DNA of 37,901 bases. It comes from Pseudomonas syringae (lineage in GTDB: Bacteria; Pseudomonadota; Gammaproteobacteria; Pseudomonadales; Pseudomonadaceae). Shown here in pieces: positions 14,874-23,361 of the stretch. Made by a program: the position numbers and the translations under genes. The notes beneath the pieces were generated by a model. It searched no databases and was not told the origin of the DNA. It was given only the letters and a program-made list of their open reading frames with translations. How positions within the stretch are numbered: position 1 is the stretch's first letter; each line of letters begins with the position of its first letter. The stretch covers positions 1 through 37,901 of the forward strand of contig NZ_WKCB01000055.1 of the NCBI RefSeq assembly GCF_021606685.1, in the 5' to 3' direction.

Positions 14874-16502
14874 TCAGGCGCCCAATCGCGCCGTCACCTC
14901 ATTCAACTCACCTGACAACCCACGCAGGTTGTGGCTCGCCGCTTGGGTGCGCTGCACATTGTCGAGGTTGGCCGTGGCCACGGTGGTGATCTGCGTGATG
15001 TTGCGCGAGATGTCCTCGGCCACCGACGTCTGCTCTTCGGCCGCCGTGGCGATCTGGCGGTTCATGTCGCGGATCGCTTCCACCGCCTGAGTGATGTGCG
15101 CGAGCATCGCACCGGCCTGGGTGACTTTTTCCACACTGTCATCGCTGCACGACTGGCCGCTGACAATCGCCTCGGCTGCATCCACCGCGCCGGTTTGCAC
15201 CGCCTGGATAATCTGGTTGATCTCGATGATCGACGCCGCCGTGCGTTGCGCCAGGCTGCGCACTTCATCGGCCACCACTGCAAACCCCCTCCCGGCCTCG
15301 CCTGCGCGTGCGGCTTCAATGGCGGCGTTGAGCGCCAGCAGGTTGGTTTGCTCGGCGATCCCGCGAATCACTTCGAGCACTTTGCCAATACGTACGCTGT
15401 CGGTTTCCAGGCGTCGGATGATGGTGCCGGTGTTGAGGATTTCACTGCGCATCTGGCCGATGGTGGCGATGGTGACGTTCATCACCTCAGCGCCTTCGCG
15501 GGCCGAATGATCAGCTTCGTCGGCAGCACGCGAGGCTCCGGCGGCGTGGCGGGCGACCTCCTGGGCGGTCGCGGACATTTCGGTCATCGCCGTGGCCACC
15601 TGGTCGGTGCGGCTGAATTGCTCATGGGTACCGGTGGCCATCTGCCCGGCAATCGCGTTCAACTCGCCGCTGGCACTCACCAGGTCAGTGGCGCTGCGTT
15701 GCAAGCGGCTGAAGGTTTCGGCGAGGAAGTCGCGCAGTGTATTGGCGGCGGCCGCCAGGTGCCCCAGTTCATCCTGGCGACGACTGGCCACGCGCTCGGC
15801 AAAACGGCCATGGCTCAGGTGTGTGACGTAGTCGATCAGGCCACGAATCGGCAGGATCAGATTGCGGTTGATCAACCACAGGCTGAACAAGCCAATCAAC
15901 ACACCGGACAACAGCATGACCGCCAAGCCCACCATCACGGTGCGCTCGGCATAGGCGCTGATGGCCAAGGACTGCTGGCTGCCTTGTTCGCGCAGGTCGG
16001 TGACCAGGGCGCTCATCTGCTCACTGGCGGCACGGTCCACGCCTTTCACGGCAGCGTCCCCGACGGCAGGGTCGCCGCCCGCCGCCACGTAGGCATCACG
16101 GCCGCGCTGGTAGGCCACGCCCAGTTGCTGGTGTTCCTGACGCAGGGTTTCGATGCGTCGATTCAAGGCCGGTTCGCTGCTGGTGTGGGTGACCAGGCGT
16201 GTGAGGATGCTTTGTACATCGCGTTGCCGGTCCTGGAACTGGCTCCAGTATTTCTCCATGTCCTGGGGCTGTTTGCCGCGCAACAAGACGTTTTTCCATT
16301 CCTGCACCTGCACCTTGAATTGCAGGTTGGCCTCGTCGATCAGTTGGGAGGTGAGCAACGGCCCGTCAATCAAGCTGCGATAACTCTGCACCCCGCTGGA
16401 GAGGAAGTTGAAACACGCCAGGGCGATCAACAGCATCGCCAGCAGACTGCCACCGAGCAGCGCCAGGATTTGTGCTCTCAGGGAGGTTCGCAATACATTC
16501 AT
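14874..16502 (-). CDS. Transmembrane methyl-accepting chemotaxis protein (four-helix ligand domain)
   Basis: 542 residues. A first membrane helix (about 10-35, ALLGGSLLAMLLIALACFNF) and a second (about 190-212, VMVGLAVMLLSGVLIGLFSL) frame a helical periplasmic domain of about 150 residues with QVQEWKNVLLRGKQPQDMEK, a motif of four-helix-bundle receptors. HAMP follows (about 213-265), then the signalling hairpin with GIAEQTNLLALNAAIEAARA and GEAGRGFAVVADEVRSLA. The start is ATG 16502 (MNVLRTSL). The ligand domain recalls the phosphate receptor CtpH of P. aeruginosa; the Pho-box-like site upstream and the phosphate transporter nearby fit this, but the ligand is inference. Confidence 0.9.
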   Translation of the reverse strand: MNVLRTSLRAQILALLGGSLLAMLLIALACFNFLSSGVQSYRSLIDGPLLTSQLIDEANLQFKVQVQEWKNVLLRGKQPQDMEKYWSQFQDRQRDVQSILTRLVTHTSSEPALNRRIETLRQEHQQLGVAYQRGRDAYVAAGGDPAVGDAAVKGVDRAASEQMSALVTDLREQGSQQSLAISAYAERTVMVGLAVMLLSGVLIGLFSLWLINRNLILPIRGLIDYVTHLSHGRFAERVASRRQDELGHLAAAANTLRDFLAETFSRLQRSATDLVSASGELNAIAGQMATGTHEQFSRTDQVATAMTEMSATAQEVARHAAGASRAADEADHSAREGAEVMNVTIATIGQMRSEILNTGTIIRRLETDSVRIGKVLEVIRGIAEQTNLLALNAAIEAARAGEAGRGFAVVADEVRSLAQRTAASIIEINQIIQAVQTGAVDAAEAIVSGQSCSDDSVEKVTQAGAMLAHITQAVEAIRDMNRQIATAAEEQTSVAEDISRNITQITTVATANLDNVQRTQAASHNLRGLSGELNEVTARLGA

Positions 16503-16677
16503 CGGGAAACGTCTCAATACAGAAAATTCGTGCAGGCACGCGGTAACTTCCTTGTCCTCAAAGGCACCGCCCATCCCCAGCGGTTCTCAATGCCCTGAAT
16601 CGGCCGTGCTAGAGGCTTCTTGAAGCAATTCTGATAGACGGTCAATAAAATGTCACTTCTTCGAAATAAATAGAAAA

Positions 16678-16695
16678 GTGTCACAAAACTGTCAA
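16678..16695 (+). promoter_or_regulatory. Pho box-like site
   Basis: GTGTCACAAAACTGTCAA fits the PhoB layout of two 7-bp repeats separated by four A/T bases (CTGTCAT-N4-CTGTCAT), with good agreement in both halves. It sits between the divergent chemoreceptor and zntB genes, about 70 bases before the zntB start codon and 176 from the chemoreceptor start. Another TGTCAC lies at 16651-16656. Confidence 0.5.
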
Positions 16696-16764
16696 CTATC
16701 CTTGCAATGATTCGCCTACGCGAACCTGTGAAACGTCCTACAGGCGCTTTCTCTGCGAGCCTTC

Positions 16765-17787
16765 ATGAACCACAACATCGACCACAGCCATCAAGATTCC
16801 GATCTGTTTGGCCTGCTGTACGGTTTTCGTTTTCGTGCGGGTGAAAAAGGCCAGCAGATCGATTCGGCTACGGCGCTGCAGGCCTTGAGCCAACCGGCCG
16901 ACCCGCAAGAGTTCCTCTGGTTGCACCTGAACCTGGCCCACGCCGCGTGCGAGCGCTGGATGCAGACGCACCTGGACCTGCCCGAAGAGTTCTTCGAAGC
17001 CCTGCACGAAGGCTCGCGGTCCACGCGTATCGAACATGTCGACTCGGCCTTGCTGGCGGTGGTCAACGACGTGGTGTTCAACTTCAGCAGCATGGTCTCG
17101 TCGGATATTTCCACGCTGTGGGTGTGCGCCCGCAGCCGGCTGTTGATCAGCGCGCGCCTGCAACCTTTGCACTCGGTGGACAAGCTGCGCTCGTCGGTAA
17201 AGGCCGGTGAACGCTTTCGCTCGCCGTTGGAGCTGCTGGTGCACTTGCTGCGCGACCAGGGTGAAGTGCTGACGCAGATCGTGCGCAAGACCAGCATCAG
17301 CGTCGACCATATCGAAGACCAGTTGCTCTCCTCGCGCGTGTCCACCAACCGCGCGGAGCTGGGGGCGGCACGTCGGGTGCTGGTGCGCCTGCAACGTCTG
17401 CTTGCGCTGGAACCGGGCTCGCTGCTGCGCCTGCTCAACCGCCCACCGCAATGGCTGCAAAAGGAAGACGTGAAGGAGTTGCGCAAATCCACCGAAGAGT
17501 TCGCGCTGATCATCAACGACCTGACGGCCCTGGGTGAGCGCATAAAACTGTTGCAGGAAGAGATCGCCGCCAACCTCAACGAGCAAAGCAACCGCACGCT
17601 GTTCACCCTCACCGTGGTGACGGTACTGGCGTTGCCGATCAATATCATTGCTGGCTTTTTTGGCATGAACGTGGGGGGCGTGCCGCTTTCCCAAGATCCG
17701 GAAGGCTTCTGGATTCTGGTGGCATTGGTGGCGACGTTTACCTTGATTGCCGGGCGCTGGGCCTTCAGAAAGCGCAAAGATTACTAG
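16765..17787 (+). CDS. zntB: CorA-family divalent metal transporter, ZntB-like
   Basis: 340 residues. A long cytoplasmic N-terminal domain (1-270) rich in charged helices ends in two membrane helices: TVVTVLALPINIIAGFFGMN with the selectivity motif GMN at 300-302, then FWILVALVATFTLIAGRWAF. This is the CorA topology of a pentameric channel. The ZntB branch moves zinc (or a proton-coupled divalent cation) and typically has GMNVGGVP after the motif, as here. It begins at ATG 16765. It is followed by the PiT gene after 145 bases. Direction of zinc movement is debated in the family. Confidence 0.87.
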   Translation: MNHNIDHSHQDSDLFGLLYGFRFRAGEKGQQIDSATALQALSQPADPQEFLWLHLNLAHAACERWMQTHLDLPEEFFEALHEGSRSTRIEHVDSALLAVVNDVVFNFSSMVSSDISTLWVCARSRLLISARLQPLHSVDKLRSSVKAGERFRSPLELLVHLLRDQGEVLTQIVRKTSISVDHIEDQLLSSRVSTNRAELGAARRVLVRLQRLLALEPGSLLRLLNRPPQWLQKEDVKELRKSTEEFALIINDLTALGERIKLLQEEIAANLNEQSNRTLFTLTVVTVLALPINIIAGFFGMNVGGVPLSQDPEGFWILVALVATFTLIAGRWAFRKRKDY

Positions 17788-17932
17788 CCTGAAATGCCCT
17801 CGCACATTGGATTTATGCCGTCTGTTAGACCAGCGGCAAACCCGATTCCCATAAACACTGACCTGTGGCAGCCTCTCTGTAACATTCTGCAATGATCATG
17901 GGCGACATCCTCCTCACACTGGATGCTCCGGC

Positions 17933-19549
17933 ATGGCTACCCCTTCCCTGACTGCCTCCACCCACGCGTCACCTGCTGGCGCAAAACCCAATCTGGACAA
18001 AAAGCCCGGCCTGGTGACGGTGATCATTTTCTTCGCCGTGCTCGCCATGGGGCTGCTGTTCACCGCCTACAGCCTGATGCACGACATGCACGAACTCGGC
18101 ACGGTGGTGACCACCTGGACGCCATTCCTGCTGCTGGGTGTGGCGCTGTTGATCGCCCTCGGCTTCGAGTTCGTCAATGGTTTTCACGACACCGCCAACG
18201 CGGTCGCGACGGTGATCTACACCAACTCGCTGCCGCCGCATTTTGCCGTGGTGTGGTCGGGCTTTTTCAACTTCCTTGGGGTGTTGCTGTCCAGCGGCGC
18301 CGTGGCGTTCGGCATCATTGCCTTGCTGCCGGTGGAGTTGATTTTGCAGGTGGGTTCGTCGGCCGGTTTCGCGATGATCTTCGCCCTGCTGATCGCTGCG
18401 ATCCTGTGGAACCTGGGCACGTGGTGGCTGGGGTTGCCGGCGTCGTCCTCGCACACCCTGATCGGCTCGATCATTGGCGTGGGCGTGGCGAATGCCTTGA
18501 TGCACGGGCGTGACGGCACCAGCGGTGTGGACTGGAGCCAAGCGATCAAGATCGGCTATGCGCTGCTGCTGTCTCCCCTGATCGGCTTCGCCTTTGCCGC
18601 GTTGCTGTTGCTGGCCCTGCGCGCCTTTGTCAAAAACCGCGCGCTGTACAAGGCCCCCAAGGGCGACACGCCGCCGCCGTGGTGGATTCGCGGCATGTTG
18701 ATCGCCACCTGCACCGGTGTGTCGTTCGCCCACGGCTCCAACGATGGCCAGAAAGGCATGGGCCTGATCATGCTGATCCTGGTGGGCACCCTGCCGATGG
18801 CCTACGCGCTGAACCGCACCATGCCCGCGGAGCAGTCGTTGCAGTTCGCCGCCGTGGCGGAAGTGACCCAAGTGGCCCTGGTGAAAAGCGCACCACAGGT
18901 GTTGCCGGGCGACCCACGCCCGATCCTCTCGACCTACGTGCGCACCAAGGAAGCCACCCCGGAACTGGTGCCGGCCCTCGCCGCCCTGGCCGGGCACATC
19001 GGTGACGAAGTGAAAGGCTACGGCTCCCTGGCCAAAGTGCCGGCCGAGGCCGTCGGCAACGTGCGTAACGACATGTACCTGACCAGCGAAACCATTCGCC
19101 TGATGGACAAGGGCAAGGTCGGCAACTTCGACGCCGATACCCAAGGCAAGCTGAAGCTGTTCAAGGACCAGATCGACAACGCCACGCGCTTTATCCCGCT
19201 GTGGGTCAAGATCGCCGTGGCCATCGCCCTGGGCTTGGGCACCATGGTCGGCTGGAAGCGCATCGTGGTGACCGTGGGCGAGAAAATCGGCAAGACCCAC
19301 CTGACGTACGCCCAGGGCGCTGCGGCCGAAACCGTGGCGATGCTGACCATCGGCGCGGCGGACATGTACGGTTTGCCGGTGTCGACCACCCACGTGCTGT
19401 CCTCGGGCGTGGCCGGGACCATGGTCGCGAACGGTGGTGGCTTGCAGATGAAGACCATCCGCAATTTGCTCATGGCCTGGGTGTTGACGTTGCCGGCGGC
19501 CATCCTCCTGTCGGGCAGTTTGTACTGGCTGTTCACCCAACTGTTCTGA
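17933..19549 (+). CDS. PiT-family inorganic phosphate transporter
   Basis: 538 residues with about ten membrane segments in two related halves. The N-terminal signature GFEFVNGFHDTANAVATVIY and its mirror FAHGSNDGQKGMGLIMLILV carry the conserved Asn/Asp phosphate sites. The C-terminal half contains AAETVAMLTIGAADMYGLPV and STTHVLSSGVAGTM. A hydrophilic loop of roughly 130 residues (about 290-420) separates the halves, as in E. coli PitA. It moves neutral metal-phosphate with protons across the inner membrane, so it can also take up divalent metals. The direct upstream region has only a poor PhoB-like repeat; it may also be read from the zntB promoter. A REP inverted pair follows the stop. Confidence 0.92.
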   Translation: MATPSLTASTHASPAGAKPNLDKKPGLVTVIIFFAVLAMGLLFTAYSLMHDMHELGTVVTTWTPFLLLGVALLIALGFEFVNGFHDTANAVATVIYTNSLPPHFAVVWSGFFNFLGVLLSSGAVAFGIIALLPVELILQVGSSAGFAMIFALLIAAILWNLGTWWLGLPASSSHTLIGSIIGVGVANALMHGRDGTSGVDWSQAIKIGYALLLSPLIGFAFAALLLLALRAFVKNRALYKAPKGDTPPPWWIRGMLIATCTGVSFAHGSNDGQKGMGLIMLILVGTLPMAYALNRTMPAEQSLQFAAVAEVTQVALVKSAPQVLPGDPRPILSTYVRTKEATPELVPALAALAGHIGDEVKGYGSLAKVPAEAVGNVRNDMYLTSETIRLMDKGKVGNFDADTQGKLKLFKDQIDNATRFIPLWVKIAVAIALGLGTMVGWKRIVVTVGEKIGKTHLTYAQGAAAETVAMLTIGAADMYGLPVSTTHVLSSGVAGTMVANGGGLQMKTIRNLLMAWVLTLPAAILLSGSLYWLFTQLF

Positions 19550-19564
19550 CTGAACAAGGGACTC

Positions 19565-19657
19565 AATGTGGGAGGGGGCTTGCCCCCGATTGCAGTGGGT
19601 CAGCTAAAGATAAGCTGACTGACCCACCGCTATCGGGAGCAAGCCCCCTCCCACATT
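19565..19657. repeat. REP inverted pair (GGGAGGGGGCTTGCC class)
   Basis: Two 26-bp arms, AATGTGGGAGGGGGCTTGCC... and its near complement, enclose a smaller inverted repeat (GTGGGTCAG / CTGACCCAC). It lies between the convergent PiT and pxpC genes and may end both transcripts. Confidence 0.85.
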
Positions 19658-19672
19658 TTGACCTGTTGTGTG

Positions 19673-20647
19673 TCAGTGATTGAAGAGTCCGGCCATCGCC
19701 TTCAGGCGCTTCTTGTAGACCCGCCGCGCCTCCAGCGCCTCCTCCAGACTGACCGCCACAAACCCCGCCCGCTGGTTCGGCTGCATCTGCCCGATCAGGT
19801 CCAGGTCGGCGCTGATTACCGTGCCGATCATCGCGTAGCCACCGCCCGAGACGGCATCGCGGTGCAGCACAATCGGCTCCAACCCGGCCGGTACCTGGAT
19901 CGAGCCGATGGGGTAGCAGCTGTCGACGATATTCGACGGATCCGAGCCCGCGCCGAACGGTTGCTCGCGTGGCTGGAAGCTCAGCGCGCTGCCGCCTTTG
20001 AAGCGATAGCCGATGCGGTCCGCCTCGGAGCCGACGGTCCATGGCTCAGCAAAAAAGCTGCCTTTGGCAGCGTCAGTCAATCGCTCGTAATACAGCCCTG
20101 GCACCACGCGCAAGGTAACATCGCCGCCAACAGATCGGCGCAACGCCATGGGCAGGCTATTACCCGCACGGCCCTGCCCGCTGGCCGCGCCGATGGGCAA
20201 CTCATCGCCCTCCTGCAAGCGCCGGCCCTGGAAGCCACCGAGCGCACCCAGGGTGTAGGTGGAGCGGCTGCCGAGCACCAACGGCACATCGATGCCACCG
20301 GCGACCGCGAGGTAGGTGCGCGCACCCGCCTTGGGAAATTCAAAGCGCAATACCTGCCCGGCGCGCACATTGAACGCGGTGTCCTGATGCACCACTTCAC
20401 CGTCCAGGCGCGGCGACATCAACGCGCCGCTTAACGCCACCAACGCGTCCTGCCGGAACTCCAGCTCAGGCCCGATCAACGTGCACTCCAGGCCCGCCGC
20501 GCCTACCGGATTGCCCACCAGACGGTTAGCGGCGCTCAACGCGTACTGGTCCAGCGCGCCGGAGGGCGGAATGCCCAGGTGGTAATAGCCTTCGCGGCCC
20601 AGGTCCTGCACGGAGGTGGCGAGGCCGGGTTTGAGCACCTTGATCAT
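19673..20647 (-). CDS. pxpC: 5-oxoprolinase subunit C (KipA-like)
   Basis: 324 residues with the biotin-dependent carboxyltransferase-like fold: MIKVLKPGLATSVQDLGREG, YYHLGIPPSGALDQYALSAA, a LECTLIGPELEF strand and TYLAVAGGIDVPLVLGSRST. This is the KipA/PxpC signature. With PxpA and PxpB it forms the ATP-dependent 5-oxoprolinase that opens pyroglutamate to glutamate. Its start overlaps the pxpB stop (ATGA), so it is translationally coupled. The last part contains the usual GYAMIGTVISADLDLIGQMQ and PNQRAGFVAVSLEEA segments. It is the last gene of the pxp operon and converges on the PiT gene. No unusual changes were noticed. Confidence 0.9.
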   Translation of the reverse strand: MIKVLKPGLATSVQDLGREGYYHLGIPPSGALDQYALSAANRLVGNPVGAAGLECTLIGPELEFRQDALVALSGALMSPRLDGEVVHQDTAFNVRAGQVLRFEFPKAGARTYLAVAGGIDVPLVLGSRSTYTLGALGGFQGRRLQEGDELPIGAASGQGRAGNSLPMALRRSVGGDVTLRVVPGLYYERLTDAAKGSFFAEPWTVGSEADRIGYRFKGGSALSFQPREQPFGAGSDPSNIVDSCYPIGSIQVPAGLEPIVLHRDAVSGGGYAMIGTVISADLDLIGQMQPNQRAGFVAVSLEEALEARRVYKKRLKAMAGLFNH

Positions 20648-21522
20648 GCCAGCGCCTCCTGCAGGGTTTTCGGATAGCCAACGGGGTCGGCGAGAAACGC
20701 ATCGAGGGAAAATTCCACCGGCCGGATGCGCAGGTCGAAACGCCCTGCGTCAACGTCGGCAACGGCCTGGTCGTAGGCGTCGCGCGCAATGGGTTTGAAC
20801 TGCACGATATCGCCGGGCCGGAAGAACACCATATGCTCCTTGAGGTACGCCAACTGCTGCGCCGGGTCGTAGATCGGCGCCGGGGTCACGCCGAACATCT
20901 GGTAACCGCCTGCGCCGCGCACCGAGTAGATGCAGCCAAAACAACCGCCATGGCCCAGCGTGAGCTTGGGCGTGTCGGTACGCGGGCGCAGGTACTTGGG
21001 CACCTGCAATTGCCGCGCACGCTCAACCATCTGGAACATGAACGGCAGGCCCGCGACGAACCCGACCATCGACACAAACCACGGCGCGCCACTGTGGGCG
21101 GCGATAAACGCGTCCACGTCGGCCAGGCCGTTGATGCGCGCGGCGTACTCCAGGTCGGTGCCGCTGGGGTCTTGATGGCGATCACGAAAACGCATCAGGG
21201 TTTCGTGGGTCCAGGGGTCGTTGTAGAGCACCGGGATTTCGATGATGCGCGTGTGCAAGGTGCGTTCGGCCACGGCCTGGGCTTCGGCGCTTTGTACCGC
21301 GTCGAGCAGCACGTGAGGCGCGATGCGGTCGGGGTCGAAGCGAATCTGGAATGACGCATTGGCCAGGCACACGTCCAGCACGCCTTCCAGGGCCAGGCGT
21401 TCAACGGCACGGGTCACCGCCATGCCTTTGAAAAAAGCCTCCAGGGACATGCTGTCGCTGACCTCGGCGAACAGGTGTTCATCACCGCCGAAGCTGTAGC
21501 GGATGGGGGACGTTTCAGCCAT
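20644..21522 (-). CDS. pxpB: 5-oxoprolinase subunit B (KipI-like), long form
   Basis: 292 residues with the KipI/PxpB cyclophilin-like carboxyltransferase domain: YSFGGDEHLFAEVSDSMSLE at the N-terminus, the central FVSMVGFVAGLPFMFQMVER and a late LGHGGCFGCIYSVRGAGGYQ, then FGVTPAPIYDPAQQLAYLKE. Most PxpB proteins are about 220-240 residues. This one has about 50-60 more, chiefly at the C-terminal side (VQFKPIARDAYDQAVADVDA and a tail) and in an insert around YNDPWTHETLMRFRDRHQDP. It is in an operon between pxpA and pxpC, with 58 bases after pxpA and an ATGA overlap with pxpC. The long form may indicate a different lactam substrate, but that is inference. Confidence 0.88.
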   Translation of the reverse strand: MAETSPIRYSFGGDEHLFAEVSDSMSLEAFFKGMAVTRAVERLALEGVLDVCLANASFQIRFDPDRIAPHVLLDAVQSAEAQAVAERTLHTRIIEIPVLYNDPWTHETLMRFRDRHQDPSGTDLEYAARINGLADVDAFIAAHSGAPWFVSMVGFVAGLPFMFQMVERARQLQVPKYLRPRTDTPKLTLGHGGCFGCIYSVRGAGGYQMFGVTPAPIYDPAQQLAYLKEHMVFFRPGDIVQFKPIARDAYDQAVADVDAGRFDLRIRPVEFSLDAFLADPVGYPKTLQEALA

Positions 21523-21580
21523 GTCTGTTCCTCTTGGAATCGTTATAGAAAGGCAGGCAAAAAGTGATGTTCAGTGCGTC

Positions 21581-22339
21581 TTATTGTGGGGGTCTGACGT
21601 CGATACCGGCCCGGTCCAGGGCTGCACGGGTGGCTTCCACCAGGTCCAGGGCGCCGGGGGTGTCGCTGTGCAGGCAGATGGAATCGAATTCGATGAACAG
21701 GTCTTCGCCTTCCACGGTGCGCACCCGCCCGGTCTGACACGCGCGTAGGACGCGGGCCGCAACGGTGGCAGGATCCAGTGCGCGTACGTTGCGGGTAAAC
21801 ACGATGGAGCCGGACAGATCGTACTCACGGTCGGCGTAAAACTCCCGCACCACCGGTTGCCCCAGCGCCGTGGCCACCCGCCAGATCACCGAGTTGGGCA
21901 TGCAGTACAACAGCAGTGTCGGTTCGATCAGCTGCAGGTTCTGCACCAGCAGCCGTGCGGCCTCTTCGTCGCGGGCCAGGTGCATGTAGAGCGCACCGTG
22001 GGGCTTGATATGTTGCAGGGTCACCCCCTGGGCGCGGGCGATTTCACGCAGGGCGCCGAGCTGGTAGAGCATGTCGTCCACCAGTTCCTGGGCGGACGCG
22101 TTGATATGCCGACGGCCGAAGCCCACCAGGTCACGAAAGCCCGGGTGCGCGCCGATGGCCACGCCCAATTGCTTGGCACGCTCCACCGTGCGGCGCATGG
22201 TGCCGGGGTCACCGGCATGGAAGCCGGTGGCGATATTGGCCGAGCTGATGTAGCCCATCAGTTCCGCGTCGACGCCATCGCCGATGGTCCAGGGGCCGAA
22301 GCTTTCGCCCATGTCCGAGTTGAAATCCACTGTCTGCAT
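21581..22339 (-). CDS. pxpA: 5-oxoprolinase subunit A (LamB/YcsF family)
   Basis: 252 residues of the LamB/YcsF barrel: DFNSDMGESFG at residues 5-15, ANIATGFHAGDPGTM, VAIGAHPGFRDLVGFGRR, HIKPHGALYMHL and EFYADREYD. Motifs differ a little from canonical members (ANIATGFHAGDP where ANIACGFHAGDP is usual; SICLHSDTPGA where CVHGDTPGA is usual). It opens the pyrrolidone ring with energy supplied through PxpB and PxpC. It is the first gene of the operon and is divergent from a LysR gene. Start ATG 22339 is followed at once by the DFNSDMGE motif. Confidence 0.88.
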   Translation of the reverse strand: MQTVDFNSDMGESFGPWTIGDGVDAELMGYISSANIATGFHAGDPGTMRRTVERAKQLGVAIGAHPGFRDLVGFGRRHINASAQELVDDMLYQLGALREIARAQGVTLQHIKPHGALYMHLARDEEAARLLVQNLQLIEPTLLLYCMPNSVIWRVATALGQPVVREFYADREYDLSGSIVFTRNVRALDPATVAARVLRACQTGRVRTVEGEDLFIEFDSICLHSDTPGALDLVEATRAALDRAGIDVRPPQ

Positions 22340-22410
22340 CGGGGTCGCTCCGCCAGAGATGATGCTGGAAAAGTAGGCCGCCGCTTGACCCCTTGGGAAG
22401 ATCTATTATC

Positions 22411-22423
22411 AGATGGCCCATCT
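22411..22423. promoter_or_regulatory. LysR-type palindrome between pxpA and its regulator
   Basis: AGATGG-C-CCATCT, a perfect 6-bp inverted repeat with one centre base, extended on both sides by CAG/CTG-like bases. It lies 21 bases before the LysR start and 72 before pxpA, in the divergent promoter region. Confidence 0.55.
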
Positions 22424-22443
22424 TCTGAAAAACAGATAACGCC

Positions 22444-23361
22444 ATGTCTCTGACCTTGCGCCAAGTTCGCTACTTTGTCGCCACCGCTGAAATCGGCCAG
22501 ATTTCCCAGGCGGCGATCCACCTGAATATCTCTCAGTCGGCGGTGACCACGGCCATCAAGGAGCTGGAGGCCATGCTCGGCGTGCAGCTGTTTGTGCGCT
22601 CGTCCCAGGGCATGAACCTGACCGACGCCGGGCGGCACTTTCTCAACCGCGCCTATGTGATTGTGCGCAGTGTCGACGATGCGCTGAACAGCCCGCTGCC
22701 CGACTACCGCGCCAGCGGCGTGCTGCGCCTGGCGGCCAGCTACACGGTGCTGGGTTATTTCCTGCCGCACCACTTGCAGCGCATGGAGCATTGGCACCCG
22801 GACGTCACCATCAAGGTGTTCGAACAGGAGCGCCAGGCCATCGAACAGGGCTTGCTCGACGGCCAGTTCGATATGGCGGTGGTGCTGACCGCCAACCTTA
22901 CGCACGCGGATATCGTCTCCGAAATCCTCTTCAACTCCGAGCGCCGCCTGTGGCTGCCCAGCCATCACCCGTTGTGCGAGCGCGGCGCCGTGAGCCTGGC
23001 GGACGTGGCGCAAGAGCCCTACATCCTGCTCACCGTCGACGAGGCCGAACACAGTGCCATGCGCTATTGGGAACAGGCCGGGCAAACGCCCCAGGTGCGG
23101 CTGCGCACCAGTTCGGTGGAGGCGGTGCGCAGCATGGTCGCCAATGGCAGCGGCGTGGCGATTTTGTCCGACCTGGTGCACCGCCCCTGGTCACTGGAAG
23201 GCAAGCGCATCGAGACCCTGACCGTGACCGACCCTGTGACGCCGATGAGCGTCGGCCTGGCCTGGCACCGCGAGCGCGCGTTCACCCCGGCGATGCAGGC
23301 GGTGCGCGATTACTTCCATGACGCGTTCCTGGCGCCGCAGCAGTTGTCCGCGCGCCGCTAG
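22444..23361 (+). CDS. LysR-family regulator, probably of the pxp operon
   Basis: 305 residues. The HTH domain spans residues 1-60 (LRQVRYFVATAEIGQISQAA, then LNISQSAVTTAIKELEAMLG and VQLFVRSSQGMNLTDAG). The effector domain (about 90-295) has SGVLRLAASYTVLGYFLPHH and the second lobe SVEAVRSMVANGSGVAILSD. It is transcribed away from pxpA across 104 bases that contain a palindrome, so it is the likely local regulator. Its stop codon overlaps that of the next gene on the opposite strand by four bases (CTAG). Confidence 0.9.
   Translation: MSLTLRQVRYFVATAEIGQISQAAIHLNISQSAVTTAIKELEAMLGVQLFVRSSQGMNLTDAGRHFLNRAYVIVRSVDDALNSPLPDYRASGVLRLAASYTVLGYFLPHHLQRMEHWHPDVTIKVFEQERQAIEQGLLDGQFDMAVVLTANLTHADIVSEILFNSERRLWLPSHHPLCERGAVSLADVAQEPYILLTVDEAEHSAMRYWEQAGQTPQVRLRTSSVEAVRSMVANGSGVAILSDLVHRPWSLEGKRIETLTVTDPVTPMSVGLAWHRERAFTPAMQAVRDYFHDAFLAPQQLSARR

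Noticed and set aside
14931..16598. A 555-codon open frame opposite the chemoreceptor gene
   Set aside because: It is antisense to a clear chemoreceptor. The product is low in typical protein features and Gly/His/Gln-rich, as expected from a GC-rich shadow frame.
17870..17900. PhoB-like repeat (CTGTAAC then CTGCAAT) upstream of the PiT gene
   Set aside because: The half-sites are 10 bp apart rather than 11, and the second half is poor. The site at 16678 is the better candidate.
17969..19540. A 523-codon open frame opposite the PiT gene
   Set aside because: It is antisense to a clear transporter, with a His/Gln/Arg-rich product and no motif.
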